Shown piece after piece: positions 21,658 through 29,226 of a DNA stretch of 38,729 nucleotides. Under the pieces are notes generated by a model. The model was not told the DNA's origin and searched no databases. It saw only the letters and a list, made by a program, of their open reading frames with translations. A program made the position numbers and the translations under genes. The stretch's first letter is position 1; each line of letters begins with the position of its first letter. This DNA comes from Candidatus Gastranaerophilales bacterium (GTDB taxonomy: Bacteria; Cyanobacteriota; Vampirovibrionia; Gastranaerophilales; Gastranaerophilaceae): the NCBI GenBank assembly GCA_944323705.1, contig CALUTM010000015.1, positions 1-38,729 of the forward strand. The letters are read 5' to 3'.

Positions 21658-22161
21658 TTACCAGTTTGGATAATAATATATAGTAATAATATCGTTGGGT
21701 TTAATTTTAGCATGACCGCCTTTTATGAAGTTTGTTAACGAACCCACAAAAGGTATCAGGGTCAATGCCCATTTTAGGGGGTATACCCACAAACATCTGT
21801 TCTGTCCTTTCTTGCGGTATACACCGATAAGTTGGGTATCTTTTACATTGGGAATTTCAAAATCATCAATTATAATTTCCGCCGGAAATCCGTTCATTCC
21901 GCTTGTTATAACTGTTTCTATTTTGGCATTTACGGTCTCTCCTGCTTTTAAAAGAACTTGTCCGTTATAAATTGTATTTTCTCGAACTCTTAATTTAACA
22001 TTTTGCCCCTCGATTATAGGGTTTTTTGTTGACAATTCCTCTGTAACAGATAATTTTATTGGAATACAGGTTGTGTCATTATAATTATACGGTAATACAT
22101 CTGCAAGGACATACGAGTTTATAAATATAAATAACAGAAAAATCGCGGTACATTTATTCAT
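21658..22161 (-). CDS. Hypothetical secreted protein, 167 aa
   Basis: Not recognised. It starts with a signal peptide (TAIFLLFIFINSYVLA) and continues as a beta-rich mature domain. The C-terminal half has a hydrophobic stretch LKWALTLIPFVGSLTNFI followed by KIKPNDIITIYYYP. The ATG at 22161 has GGGAG upstream; it overlaps the stop of the preceding degenerate peptidase gene by 8 nt, so the two are translationally coupled. An upstream in-frame TTG was rejected. Probably periplasmic or envelope-associated. Confidence 0.7.
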   Translation of the reverse strand: MNKCTAIFLLFIFINSYVLADVLPYNYNDTTCIPIKLSVTEELSTKNPIIEGQNVKLRVRENTIYNGQVLLKAGETVNAKIETVITSGMNGFPAEIIIDDFEIPNVKDTQLIGVYRKKGQNRCLWVYPLKWALTLIPFVGSLTNFIKGGHAKIKPNDIITIYYYPNW

Positions 22162-22837
22162 AATCAATCTCTCCCGTAGAGTTGGTTTTGATTTTGATTT
22201 GTAATTTTTGGCGATTTTCTACCGAGTTTAACAAAAAGTTTTGGTAATATTGATTATTAATATATTCATTGTCCGTAAGATATTCCGGGTATTTATATGT
22301 AATATATTCATAAATTCTTGCCAATCGTTTTGATGTTAAATTGTGTCTGGCAATAACATCTTGTCGTTTTTGCGGGCAGGTTTTGTTAATATAAACAATT
22401 AAAGCTAACGGATTGTATCCTGCTTTTACCATATAGTCTACAGCCCGTTTGTCTGCTACTGTTTCAAATTTTTTAGAACTTAAAGCAACCTGAATTGCAT
22501 CAATGCTTCCTCCCCACATGCCGCTATAGGATTTTAGGACAATGGATATTTCCCTTGCCAACATTGCCGCTATTTCATCATCTGTTTGGGCAGATTTGTA
22601 TTGATTTCCGTACACAATTATCTGGCGGTTTTTTAATGTGTTGTATTTCCTTTTCAAATCTGATTTGTTGTGTTCATCATAGGTAAAAACTATACGTTTT
22701 TGTATTTTATTAAAATTTAAGATGCGGGTCCCTATACTATCAATACGTGTTTGTATTGCATTGTTTGTTGCTAAATCCGCAAATACGGGATTTACTAAAA
22801 ATAGAGATGATAACACAATAAATAAAATCTTTTTCAT
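22154..22837 (-). CDS. Degenerate M48-like peptidase, secreted, lacking HExxH
   Basis: 227 residues with a signal peptide (ILFIVLSSLFLVNPVFA). It aligns by eye to M48 peptidases: DDEIAAMLAREISIVLK stands where DEELAAVLAHELAHV is expected, and FETVADKRAVDYMVKAGYNP matches the ExxAD...AGYDP region with the third ligand, followed by LTSKRLARIYEYI. Both zinc histidines are lost (H to R and H to I) while the glutamates remain, so it is probably inactive as a protease and may act as a chaperone-like or regulatory subunit. Coupled to the secreted protein gene downstream. Confidence 0.7.
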   Translation of the reverse strand: MKKILFIVLSSLFLVNPVFADLATNNAIQTRIDSIGTRILNFNKIQKRIVFTYDEHNKSDLKRKYNTLKNRQIIVYGNQYKSAQTDDEIAAMLAREISIVLKSYSGMWGGSIDAIQVALSSKKFETVADKRAVDYMVKAGYNPLALIVYINKTCPQKRQDVIARHNLTSKRLARIYEYITYKYPEYLTDNEYINNQYYQNFLLNSVENRQKLQIKIKTNSTGEIDYE

Positions 22838-22855
22838 AATTTTTATCCTACTTAT

Positions 22856-23725
22856 TTAATACTCTCCCTTAATTCTTGCAAATTTTGTGTTTGCATAAAA
22901 ATATTTCAGAATTTGATATGCATTATACCCTCTTTTTGCAAGGTTATTTGCTCCGTATTGGCTCATACCGACACCGTGCCCGTTTTTCTTTATTCCTTCA
23001 TCAAAAGATGGAACGGATTTTAAAAACGGCAGGTCAGTCGACCAGACCTGACTGCCCGTGTTTGTCTTTCCTCCCGCGGAAGCGGAATAGTATGCGGGAA
23101 CAATTTTCCCCTGACAGACAAGAACAATTCCTTCTGTTTCTGAGACGGCATCGTTTGTATTTGTTTTTTCTGCCGTTGCCCCGCCGTATGCCTGATCTTC
23201 AGGTGTATCTTTTAAGTCATAACCGTATTTTGCACGTTTTCCCATATTGGCAACAGCATAACTTCTTGCTGCTATTGCCTGAGCTTTATGTGCTTCGTGC
23301 TCCCAACCCGACGGCATTTCCGAGGGCACAACACCTCGAAGATATTTCTCCAGCGGAATATCATTTATTACCGTTAAACCTTCTCCGTCATTTATAACTT
23401 TGAAATGCCCTCTGTACCATTTGCGTTTAACACTCACAAATCCGTTTGGTTCGGGCTTAATAACAATTTTATTTGTTTTCATTTTTTTCCATTCGCCGTC
23501 AACTTTTATTGCAATCACGTTACGATATGCCTTGAATTCGTACCCCTTCATTTTTTCCATGACGAAAACCAGTTTGTTATTGTCGCAATTGATTATTTGG
23601 GCTTGTGTTGAGGCTCCTATAAAAGTTTTGTTGACATGGGTTTGAAGTCCTATTTTTATTGCAAAACAAGGACTGCAAAGGAAAATGAATGTAAAAATCA
23701 ATATGAGAGCTCTTCTAATCCCCAT
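22856..23725 (-). CDS. SpoIID/LytB-domain protein
   Basis: An exported peptidoglycan-active protein, 289 residues. N-terminal signal segment (RRALILIFTFIFLCSPCFA), then the SpoIID domain with YLRGVVPSEMPSGW, HKAQAIAARSYAVANMGK, SASAGGKT and the C-terminal GHGVGMSQYGANNLAKRG. SpoIID relatives are lytic transglycosylases acting on denuded glycan; homologues in non-spore-formers are common and here the role is likely cell-wall remodelling. A GTG at 23749 lies upstream of the -10 box, so the true start is the ATG at 23725 on a nearly leaderless mRNA. Confidence 0.88.
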   Translation of the reverse strand: MGIRRALILIFTFIFLCSPCFAIKIGLQTHVNKTFIGASTQAQIINCDNNKLVFVMEKMKGYEFKAYRNVIAIKVDGEWKKMKTNKIVIKPEPNGFVSVKRKWYRGHFKVINDGEGLTVINDIPLEKYLRGVVPSEMPSGWEHEAHKAQAIAARSYAVANMGKRAKYGYDLKDTPEDQAYGGATAEKTNTNDAVSETEGIVLVCQGKIVPAYYSASAGGKTNTGSQVWSTDLPFLKSVPSFDEGIKKNGHGVGMSQYGANNLAKRGYNAYQILKYFYANTKFARIKGEY

Positions 23726-23735
23726 GATACACACT

Positions 23736-23765
23736 ATTATACAACGCACATGCTTTTAATAACAA
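23736..23765 (-). promoter_or_regulatory. Promoter of the SpoIID-domain gene (near-leaderless)
   Basis: Minus strand TTGTTA (23760-23765), 18-bp spacer, consensus TATAAT (23736-23741), 10 nt before the ATG at 23725. No Shine-Dalgarno. Confidence 0.65.
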
Positions 23766-23824
23766 TCGGATTATTTTTATGGTATTTTTAATATTATTGT
23801 TATTTGAAAGGGGAAATCCATATT

Positions 23825-24778
23825 ATGCACAACGGTAACGGAATCGGTTTTTTACAAAAGCTAAAGAGTGTTGTCGGTTTTTATTTTTCAATACAGGATA
23901 TTGACGAACATTATGTATTAAAGCTTTTTGGAGCAAAGATTTGTCTGAAGCATAAAATAAAGGTAACATTACCCGACTTAAAAGAGAGCGGGGTTACGGA
24001 ACAAAAACGCGACAAAAAATTAATTGTTTCTCTAACTACTTATCCTGCAAGGATAAATTCTGTTTACAAAACAATTACCACACTTCTTAATCAAACGGTA
24101 AAGCCGGATGAAGTTATTTTGTGGCTTGCAAAAGAACAGTTCCCAAATCTGGTTTTGCCTGAAAATCTTACAAATTTGGAAAAATTCGGACTGAAAATAA
24201 AATGGTGTGACGAGGATATAAAATCATTTAAAAAGCTTGTTCCGGCTCTTATGGAATACCCTGAGGATATTATTATAACTGTAGATGATGATTATTATTA
24301 TGACAGAAGGCTTGTAGAAGAGCTATATAATGCACATTTACAAAATCCCGAATGTATATTTGCAAGGCAGGCTTTTGTGGTAAGAAAGAAAGATAATGAA
24401 TTTTATCTGAAATCACGAAGTTATATATATGATGAGACCTATCTTCCGAGTTTTTTGAACGAGCCTGTCGGCTGTGGAGGAGTCCTGTATCCGCCAAGCG
24501 GGCTGCACAAAAATGTTACGAATACTAAACAGTTTATGGCTGAAGTTCCGACCCATGATGATTTATGGTTTTGGAGTCATGCCCTCAGGAATAACACAAA
24601 AATTGCCGTTATTAAAAACGGGTATAAATTGAAAAATATTGAAACCGAAGGCTCACAAGCCGACGCCCTGTGGCAGAAAAATATGATAAATTCATCCTCA
24701 AACGTCGGAATGACGGGGAAAGAAGCTCTAAACAAACTTTGCGGTATGTTCCCCGAAATTGTTGAAAAATTAAAATAG
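23825..24778 (+). CDS. Putative GT-A glycosyltransferase
   Basis: 317 residues. LIVSLTTYPARINSVYKTITTLL resembles the donor-binding strand-helix start of GT-A enzymes, and IITVDDDYYYDRRLVEELY has a DDD motif of the kind that binds metal and nucleotide sugar. The C-terminal half includes NEPVGCGGVLYPP and THDDLWFW, with a second acidic cluster usual near the acceptor site. I start at the ATG at 23825 (AAAGGGGA about 10 nt upstream) rather than an in-frame TTG at 23804 that overlaps that site. It probably modifies a surface polysaccharide. Confidence 0.75.
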   Translation: MHNGNGIGFLQKLKSVVGFYFSIQDIDEHYVLKLFGAKICLKHKIKVTLPDLKESGVTEQKRDKKLIVSLTTYPARINSVYKTITTLLNQTVKPDEVILWLAKEQFPNLVLPENLTNLEKFGLKIKWCDEDIKSFKKLVPALMEYPEDIIITVDDDYYYDRRLVEELYNAHLQNPECIFARQAFVVRKKDNEFYLKSRSYIYDETYLPSFLNEPVGCGGVLYPPSGLHKNVTNTKQFMAEVPTHDDLWFWSHALRNNTKIAVIKNGYKLKNIETEGSQADALWQKNMINSSSNVGMTGKEALNKLCGMFPEIVEKLK

Positions 24779-24788
24779 CAGCCTGTTG

Positions 24789-24797
24789 TGATATAAT
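24789..24797 (+). promoter_or_regulatory. Extended -10 promoter of glyS
   Basis: TGA-TATAAT, a perfect extended -10, 31 nt before the glyS ATG; no matching -35 at 17 bp. Confidence 0.6.
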
Positions 24798-24828
24798 AAA
24801 GCAAAAAAGTTAGTTTGGAGAAATATAA

Positions 24829-26820
24829 ATGAGTAAATATTTGTTGGAAGTCGGTGTTGAAGAATTGCCGTATAAGTTTATACCTATGGCTATATCTCAA
24901 CTAAAATCAGGTTTTGAAACATTTTTAAAAGACAGTAATGTGGAATTTGAAAATGTTAAGGTTATGGCAACACCCAGAAGGCTTGCCGTAATTGCAAGCG
25001 GTCTTGCTCCTTCTCAACCCGACGTGGAAAAGGTTATTAAGGGTCCGATTGCAACGGTTGCTTTTGACGAAAATAAAAATTTAACTAAAGCGGGAGAAGG
25101 ATTTGCCAAGAAAAACGGCGTAAGTGTCAACGAACTCTTCGTACAAGATAACTACGTTTATGCAAAAAGTTTTATAAAGGGCAAAAATACCAAAGATTTA
25201 CTTCAGGAAAATGTTCCAGTTATATTTTCCAAGCTTCAGGGACCGCATTTTATGAGATGGGGAAATAATGACGTTAAATTTTCCCGACCGATAAGATGGG
25301 TTCTCTCAATTTTGGACGGCGAAGAAGTTAAGATTAAACTTATTGATAAAGAGTCTTCTAATGTGACAAACGGGCACAGGTTTTCCAAACAAAATATTGT
25401 GATTAACAATCCTGACGAGTACTTAGAGAAGCTGCGTGATGCTAAGGTTATTGTTAATCAGGAAGAGAGAAAATCAAGGATTCTTGAATTGACTAAAATT
25501 GAAGCGGATAAGCTTAATGCCGTCACGAAGATTTCCGATGATTTGTTGGAGGAAGTGACGTTTATATGTGAATATCCTGTTGCGGTAACCTGTAGTTTTG
25601 ACGAAGCTTTTCTTACAATTCCTCAGGAAGTTGCTGTTACTGTTATGGAAACTCACCAGAGATACTTTGCTCTGTATACAAAAGAGGGTAAGTTAATTAA
25701 TAAATTTGTGACCATTACAAATTATATAGGTGATGAGTTTGAGAATATTAAGGCGGGTAATTTACGAGTAATCAAGGCTCGTCTTGATGACGCGGTGTTC
25801 TTCTTTAATGAAGATACAAAAAAACCGCTTGAAGCTTATGTGGAAAATTTAAAGGGCATGACTTTCCAAAAAGGCATGGGCTCTGTTTATGATAAAACAC
25901 AGAGGATTATCAGACTATCAGAAAAAATTGCGGCAGGCATGAATGTTTCCAAGCCTTCAATAAAGAGAACCGCGGAACTATGTAAGGCTGATTTGGCAAC
26001 AAATCTTGTTTTTGAGTTTACGGAACTTCAAGGTTTTATAGGTGCCGATTATGCAAGGGTTTCCGGTGAAGAAGCCGATGTTTGTGAAGGGATTAAAGAA
26101 CATTATTTCCCGCTTAATGCAGAGAGTGAAACCGCAAAGAGTATAGAGGGGCAGGTTGTAGGTATTGCAGATAAGACGGATACAATTTGTGCGGTTTTTG
26201 TCTCGGGTAAGAAACCCACGGGTTCTTCGGATCCTCTCGGAGTAAGACGTGCGGCTTTAGGGATTATAAAAACAATTATTGAACATAATCTGAAGTTGGA
26301 TTTGTCAAAACTTATTGACGACGCTCTTGAACTTTTGCCAATAAAAGCGGATGTAAAAAAAGAGATTGAAGAATTCTTTGTTCAAAGATTGATAATTTTC
26401 CTGAATAACGAATATTCCAAAAATACACTGGAAGCTTGTGCGGAGATTAATCCTTGTCATGATTTGTGTGATTATGTAAAAAGGGTTAATGCAGTTTCGG
26501 CAGGCGTTGATGAAAGGTTAATCGAGAATGCAAATCGTGTTTTAAGAATTTTGAAAGACGATATTTCGGAGTGTGTAGATGAAAGCTTATTTACAGAACC
26601 CGCGGAAAAGGATTTGTATAAAGCAATTTACGGAATAAAATTTGAAGGAGATTACAAAAAATATCTTCAAGAACTTACATCAATAAATCCCGTTGTAACG
26701 AAGTTTTTCGATGATGTTCTGGTAATGGATAAAGACGAAAAGGTTAAAACTAACAGACTTGCACTATTGAACAGTTTGAAAAATAAGTATATAATATTAA
26801 CGGATTTCTCCAAATTGTAA
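24829..26820 (+). CDS. glyS: Glycyl-tRNA synthetase, beta subunit
   Basis: The tRNA-binding beta subunit of the bacterial alpha2-beta2 GlyRS, 663 residues, near the usual ~690. It begins LLEVGVEELPYKF, followed by ATPRRLAVIASGL, KGP, MRWG...FSRPIRWVL, NGHRF and METHQRYFAL, all conserved in GlyS; the C-terminal half contains GIADKTDTICAVF and KPTGSSDPLGVRR. The catalytic alpha subunit (glyQ) is not adjacent and must lie elsewhere. GGAG is 9 nt before the ATG. Confidence 0.97.
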   Translation: MSKYLLEVGVEELPYKFIPMAISQLKSGFETFLKDSNVEFENVKVMATPRRLAVIASGLAPSQPDVEKVIKGPIATVAFDENKNLTKAGEGFAKKNGVSVNELFVQDNYVYAKSFIKGKNTKDLLQENVPVIFSKLQGPHFMRWGNNDVKFSRPIRWVLSILDGEEVKIKLIDKESSNVTNGHRFSKQNIVINNPDEYLEKLRDAKVIVNQEERKSRILELTKIEADKLNAVTKISDDLLEEVTFICEYPVAVTCSFDEAFLTIPQEVAVTVMETHQRYFALYTKEGKLINKFVTITNYIGDEFENIKAGNLRVIKARLDDAVFFFNEDTKKPLEAYVENLKGMTFQKGMGSVYDKTQRIIRLSEKIAAGMNVSKPSIKRTAELCKADLATNLVFEFTELQGFIGADYARVSGEEADVCEGIKEHYFPLNAESETAKSIEGQVVGIADKTDTICAVFVSGKKPTGSSDPLGVRRAALGIIKTIIEHNLKLDLSKLIDDALELLPIKADVKKEIEEFFVQRLIIFLNNEYSKNTLEACAEINPCHDLCDYVKRVNAVSAGVDERLIENANRVLRILKDDISECVDESLFTEPAEKDLYKAIYGIKFEGDYKKYLQELTSINPVVTKFFDDVLVMDKDEKVKTNRLALLNSLKNKYIILTDFSKL

Positions 26821-26916
26821 AAAATTGTAACAAGTTTTAAAAAATAGGTCAATTTTTACCTTGAGGAGACTTTAATAAGATACAAAGTGAAGGTAAGTAA
26901 AATAAAAGAGGTCGTT

Positions 26917-27216
26917 ATGTTCAACCTGAAATTTTTAAAGTCACTGAAACAAGTATTAGATTCAAGAACAAATTTGTTAACATTTTCAAGCTCTCAGCGA
27001 GAAGCGAATGAAGATTATATAGCATCTCTGTCAAGTACAGAGTTGAAAATCAAGGCTGACGAACAAAGGTTGGAAGCAATGGTCAGACAACAATTGAAAG
27101 AAGAATTTCCTAATATAGAAAAGAGTTCTTCTTACGACTTACTGGTTGACGCAGTCATCCACAATTATAAGTCAAAACAGCTTCAAGCCACCGACGGTGC
27201 TGAAATAAGCGAATAA
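26917..27216 (+). CDS. Hypothetical small protein, 99 aa
   Basis: Not recognised. A hydrophilic, mostly helical protein; the central part (about residues 40-65, with LKIKADEQRLEAMVRQQLKEE) looks like an amphipathic or coiled helix. GAGG lies about 6 nt before the ATG at 26917; an upstream GTG at 26887 is 18 nt from its nearest GAGGAG and was rejected. Ends with a GNRA-capped terminator, so it is the last gene of its transcript. Confidence 0.65.
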   Translation: MFNLKFLKSLKQVLDSRTNLLTFSSSQREANEDYIASLSSTELKIKADEQRLEAMVRQQLKEEFPNIEKSSSYDLLVDAVIHNYKSKQLQATDGAEISE

Positions 27217-27245
27217 TTCCGTCACAACTAATTACACGCAAAATT

Positions 27246-27280
27246 GGTCATCAAAATCGAAAGATTAAGATGGCTTTTTT
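27246..27280 (+). terminator. Intrinsic terminator after the 99-aa protein gene
   Basis: GTCATC pairs with GATGGC (one wobble), an inner stem AATC/GATT is closed by a GAAA tetraloop, and T6 follows. Confidence 0.8.
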
Positions 27281-27281
27281 G

Positions 27282-28316
27282 TTATTTGTCGGACATTAAG
27301 AAAAATAAGGGTACCAAAAATTCCAGATACTCTTTATCGTCATTTAAACCTACGTCAAGTTTTACGCAATCCGGCGGAATTATTTTACTTGCTTTTTGGT
27401 CATTATAAAAATATTTGAATATAGGGTAATTTATTTTTCCGTTCTCCCATGTGGATATAGCTGCCGAGGGATGACAGCAGTTAAAGTTACCCCAATGTAT
27501 AAATTTAACTCTGTCGAGGTAGAATGTTTCGTTTTTTATGTTTCTGCAATTGCGTAAATATGTGAAGAACCAATCAATGTTGTAAGGCTTTTGGCAATTA
27601 TATTTTGAAGTCCATTCAATGTTTTCTGAATCAAAAAGCTTAAACCAGTCAACATTTGAGTTAGTATAAGTAATCCCGAATGACCAGTGTTTTGCTTCTT
27701 CTTGCGAATACCACATATCGTAGGAGAATGCACTTATATTATTCTCCGTCGCGTATGCTTCCGCTTTACTAATCATTTCTGCAACTTTATTTGGAGTTGT
27801 CATAAACATTGTGTCGTCAGCATCAATATTCCAAAAGTTATTTATATTATTTTCTCGGGCATGCACAAAGGTGGTCAGGTGTGCTTTTGCAGCATTTCTC
27901 CAACCGGGTACTGCCATATATTTTACATACTTTTTTATCTTTGTATTATAACTTTTTAAAAACTTTATATTCTTGTTCTTGAAACAAATTCTCTCTAATA
28001 TCTTTAATTCCAATTCTCTTTTATCACAAATAATATAAAAGTCTGCATTTAGTTCATTGACAACATTTATCCAGTTTTGTAGACATAAAAATGCATAATT
28101 AGTATTTCGGTTTACTTTTAAATAAAAAACTCTTTTATTATTCGGGTTATTTGAATAACTGCCAATTTTTTTTGCTGAAGGATAGTAAAACTGCATGTGC
28201 CTCTTTTGTCTATCATCTTTTATACTGTCATATTGACAGATTGTATGATTGCACAACAAAATTCTTCTTGAAAATCCTTCTTCGGTTTTCAATTTTATTT
28301 TTCTGAATAATTTCAT
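27282..28316 (-). CDS. Putative glycosyltransferase, 344 aa
   Basis: No family assigned with certainty. The segment NNFWNIDADDTMFM holds a D-A-D-D motif in the position of the GT-A DxD motif, preceded by a Rossmann-like part with ADFYIICDKRELELKIL; the C-terminal part has KFIHWGNFNCCHPSAA, where a late His often binds metal. It is rich in Asn, Lys and aromatic residues. GGAGGA is 7 nt before the ATG at 28316 (an adjacent GTG precedes it). Likely glycan synthesis in the cytoplasm; acceptor unknown. Confidence 0.6.
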   Translation of the reverse strand: MKLFRKIKLKTEEGFSRRILLCNHTICQYDSIKDDRQKRHMQFYYPSAKKIGSYSNNPNNKRVFYLKVNRNTNYAFLCLQNWINVVNELNADFYIICDKRELELKILERICFKNKNIKFLKSYNTKIKKYVKYMAVPGWRNAAKAHLTTFVHARENNINNFWNIDADDTMFMTTPNKVAEMISKAEAYATENNISAFSYDMWYSQEEAKHWSFGITYTNSNVDWFKLFDSENIEWTSKYNCQKPYNIDWFFTYLRNCRNIKNETFYLDRVKFIHWGNFNCCHPSAAISTWENGKINYPIFKYFYNDQKASKIIPPDCVKLDVGLNDDKEYLEFLVPLFFLMSDK

Positions 28317-28337
28317 CACTTGTCCTCCAGGCTAAAC

Positions 28338-28482
28338 ATTACATTTTATACAAATTGTAAAGACGACAAGCACAATAAGCACAATAATAATTATGAATAG
28401 ATTTATAAGTTTAACTAAAAATATTTATGGTATTATATAATAAACAATTTCTATTATCTTTACAATTTGTATAAAATGTAAT
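28338..28482. repeat. 145-bp element bounded by a perfect 26-bp inverted repeat
   Basis: The left arm 28338-28363 and right arm 28457-28482 are exact reverse complements (each contains TTTACAATTTGTATAAAATG or its complement). The 93-bp interior is AT-rich with no gene beyond a 15-codon frame lacking a ribosome site. No target-site duplication is evident. It lies between divergent genes, so each gene sees the same sequence upstream. It may be a miniature inverted-repeat element or a paired regulatory site. Confidence 0.7.
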
Positions 28483-28498
28483 TTTGTTGTAATTCCAA

Positions 28499-28527
28499 TT
28501 GAATGACATGCACCGGCATGTTATAAT
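28499..28527 (+). promoter_or_regulatory. Promoter and operator of the reverse rubrerythrin gene
   Basis: TTGAAT (28499-28504), 17-bp spacer, consensus TATAAT (28522-28527). The spacer is filled by an inverted repeat ACATGC-ACCG-GCATGT (28506-28521), a likely operator for a repressor that would occlude RNA polymerase. Confidence 0.7.
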
Positions 28528-28575
28528 TAATCTGTAAGAAAAGAGGAACTGTACAGAATAAGAAAGGAATTAATT

Positions 28576-29121
28576 ATGGCAAAATACGTATGTAAAGTAT
28601 GTGGTTATACTGCAGAAGGTGAAGCTCCTGACAAATGTCCCGTTTGCGGAGCCGGTAAAGAAGCATTTGTTTTGATGGCTGAAGGTGAAAAGAATTATGC
28701 CGATGAACACAGAATCGGTGTGGCAAAAGATGTTGATGCCGAAATCCTTGAAGGCTTAAGAGCAAACTTTATGGGAGAATGTACTGAAGTCGGTATGTAT
28801 ATTGCAATGGCAAGACAAGCTGACAGAGAAGGATATCCTGAAATTGCCGAAGCATTTAAGAGATATGCTTTTGAAGAAGCTGATCACGCTTCAAGATTTG
28901 CTGAATTGCTCGGAGAAGTTGTTACGGATTCTACAAAGAAAAATCTTGAACTGCGTGCTGAGGCAGAATTCGGTGCTTGCAGCGGTAAGATGGATATAGC
29001 GAAAAAAGCAAAAGCTTTAGGGCTTGACGCAATTCATGATACGGTTCATGAAATGGCAAAAGACGAAGCTCGTCACGGACGCGGCTTTGACGGTTTGCTT
29101 GCAAGATATTTCGCTAAATAG
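28576..29121 (+). CDS. Reverse rubrerythrin (peroxide reductase)
   Basis: Reduces hydrogen peroxide (and, in clostridial relatives, oxygen) with electrons from NAD(P)H via rubredoxin-type centres; cytoplasmic. The 181 residues begin with a rubredoxin-like domain with two Cys pairs (CKVCG and CPVCG), followed by the four-helix ferritin-like diiron domain with [24 protein letters not shown] and [10 protein letters not shown] carrying Glu/His ligands. The rubredoxin domain is N-terminal, the opposite of classical rubrerythrin, hence 'reverse'. It has its own promoter, a palindromic operator and a strong terminator, fitting a stress-regulated single gene. Confidence 0.94.
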   Translation: MAKYVCKVCGYTAEGEAPDKCPVCGAGKEAFVLMAEGEKNYADEHRIGVAKDVDAEILEGLRANFMGECTEVGMYIAMARQADREGYPEIAEAFKRYAFEEADHASRFAELLGEVVTDSTKKNLELRAEAEFGACSGKMDIAKKAKALGLDAIHDTVHEMAKDEARHGRGFDGLLARYFAK

Positions 29122-29136
29122 ACAATATAAAATCGG

Positions 29137-29173
29137 ACGGCGGCTCGGAGTTATTTCGAGCCGCCGTTTTTTT
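29137..29173 (+). terminator. Intrinsic terminator of the reverse rubrerythrin gene
   Basis: An 11-bp stem ACGGCGGCTCG/CGAGCCGCCGT followed by T7. Confidence 0.93.
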
Positions 29174-29189
29174 CGTAAAACTTTTGAGA

Positions 29190-29195
29190 TATAAT
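29190..29195 (+). promoter_or_regulatory. -10 box of alaS
   Basis: TATAAT lies 31 nt before the alaS ATG; the -35 is poorly matched. Confidence 0.5.
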
Positions 29196-29226
29196 TAATT
29201 CAGTAATATATTTAAAGGAATTAATT

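Noticed and set aside
23726-23749. GTG start at 23749 for the SpoIID-domain gene
   Set aside because: A consensus TATAAT lies between this GTG and the ATG at 23725, so the GTG would not be on the transcript.
28364-28456. Small frame (15 codons from an ATG near 28394) within the inverted-repeat element
   Set aside because: No Shine-Dalgarno, no promoter and no similarity to the toxin peptides; not supportable as a gene.
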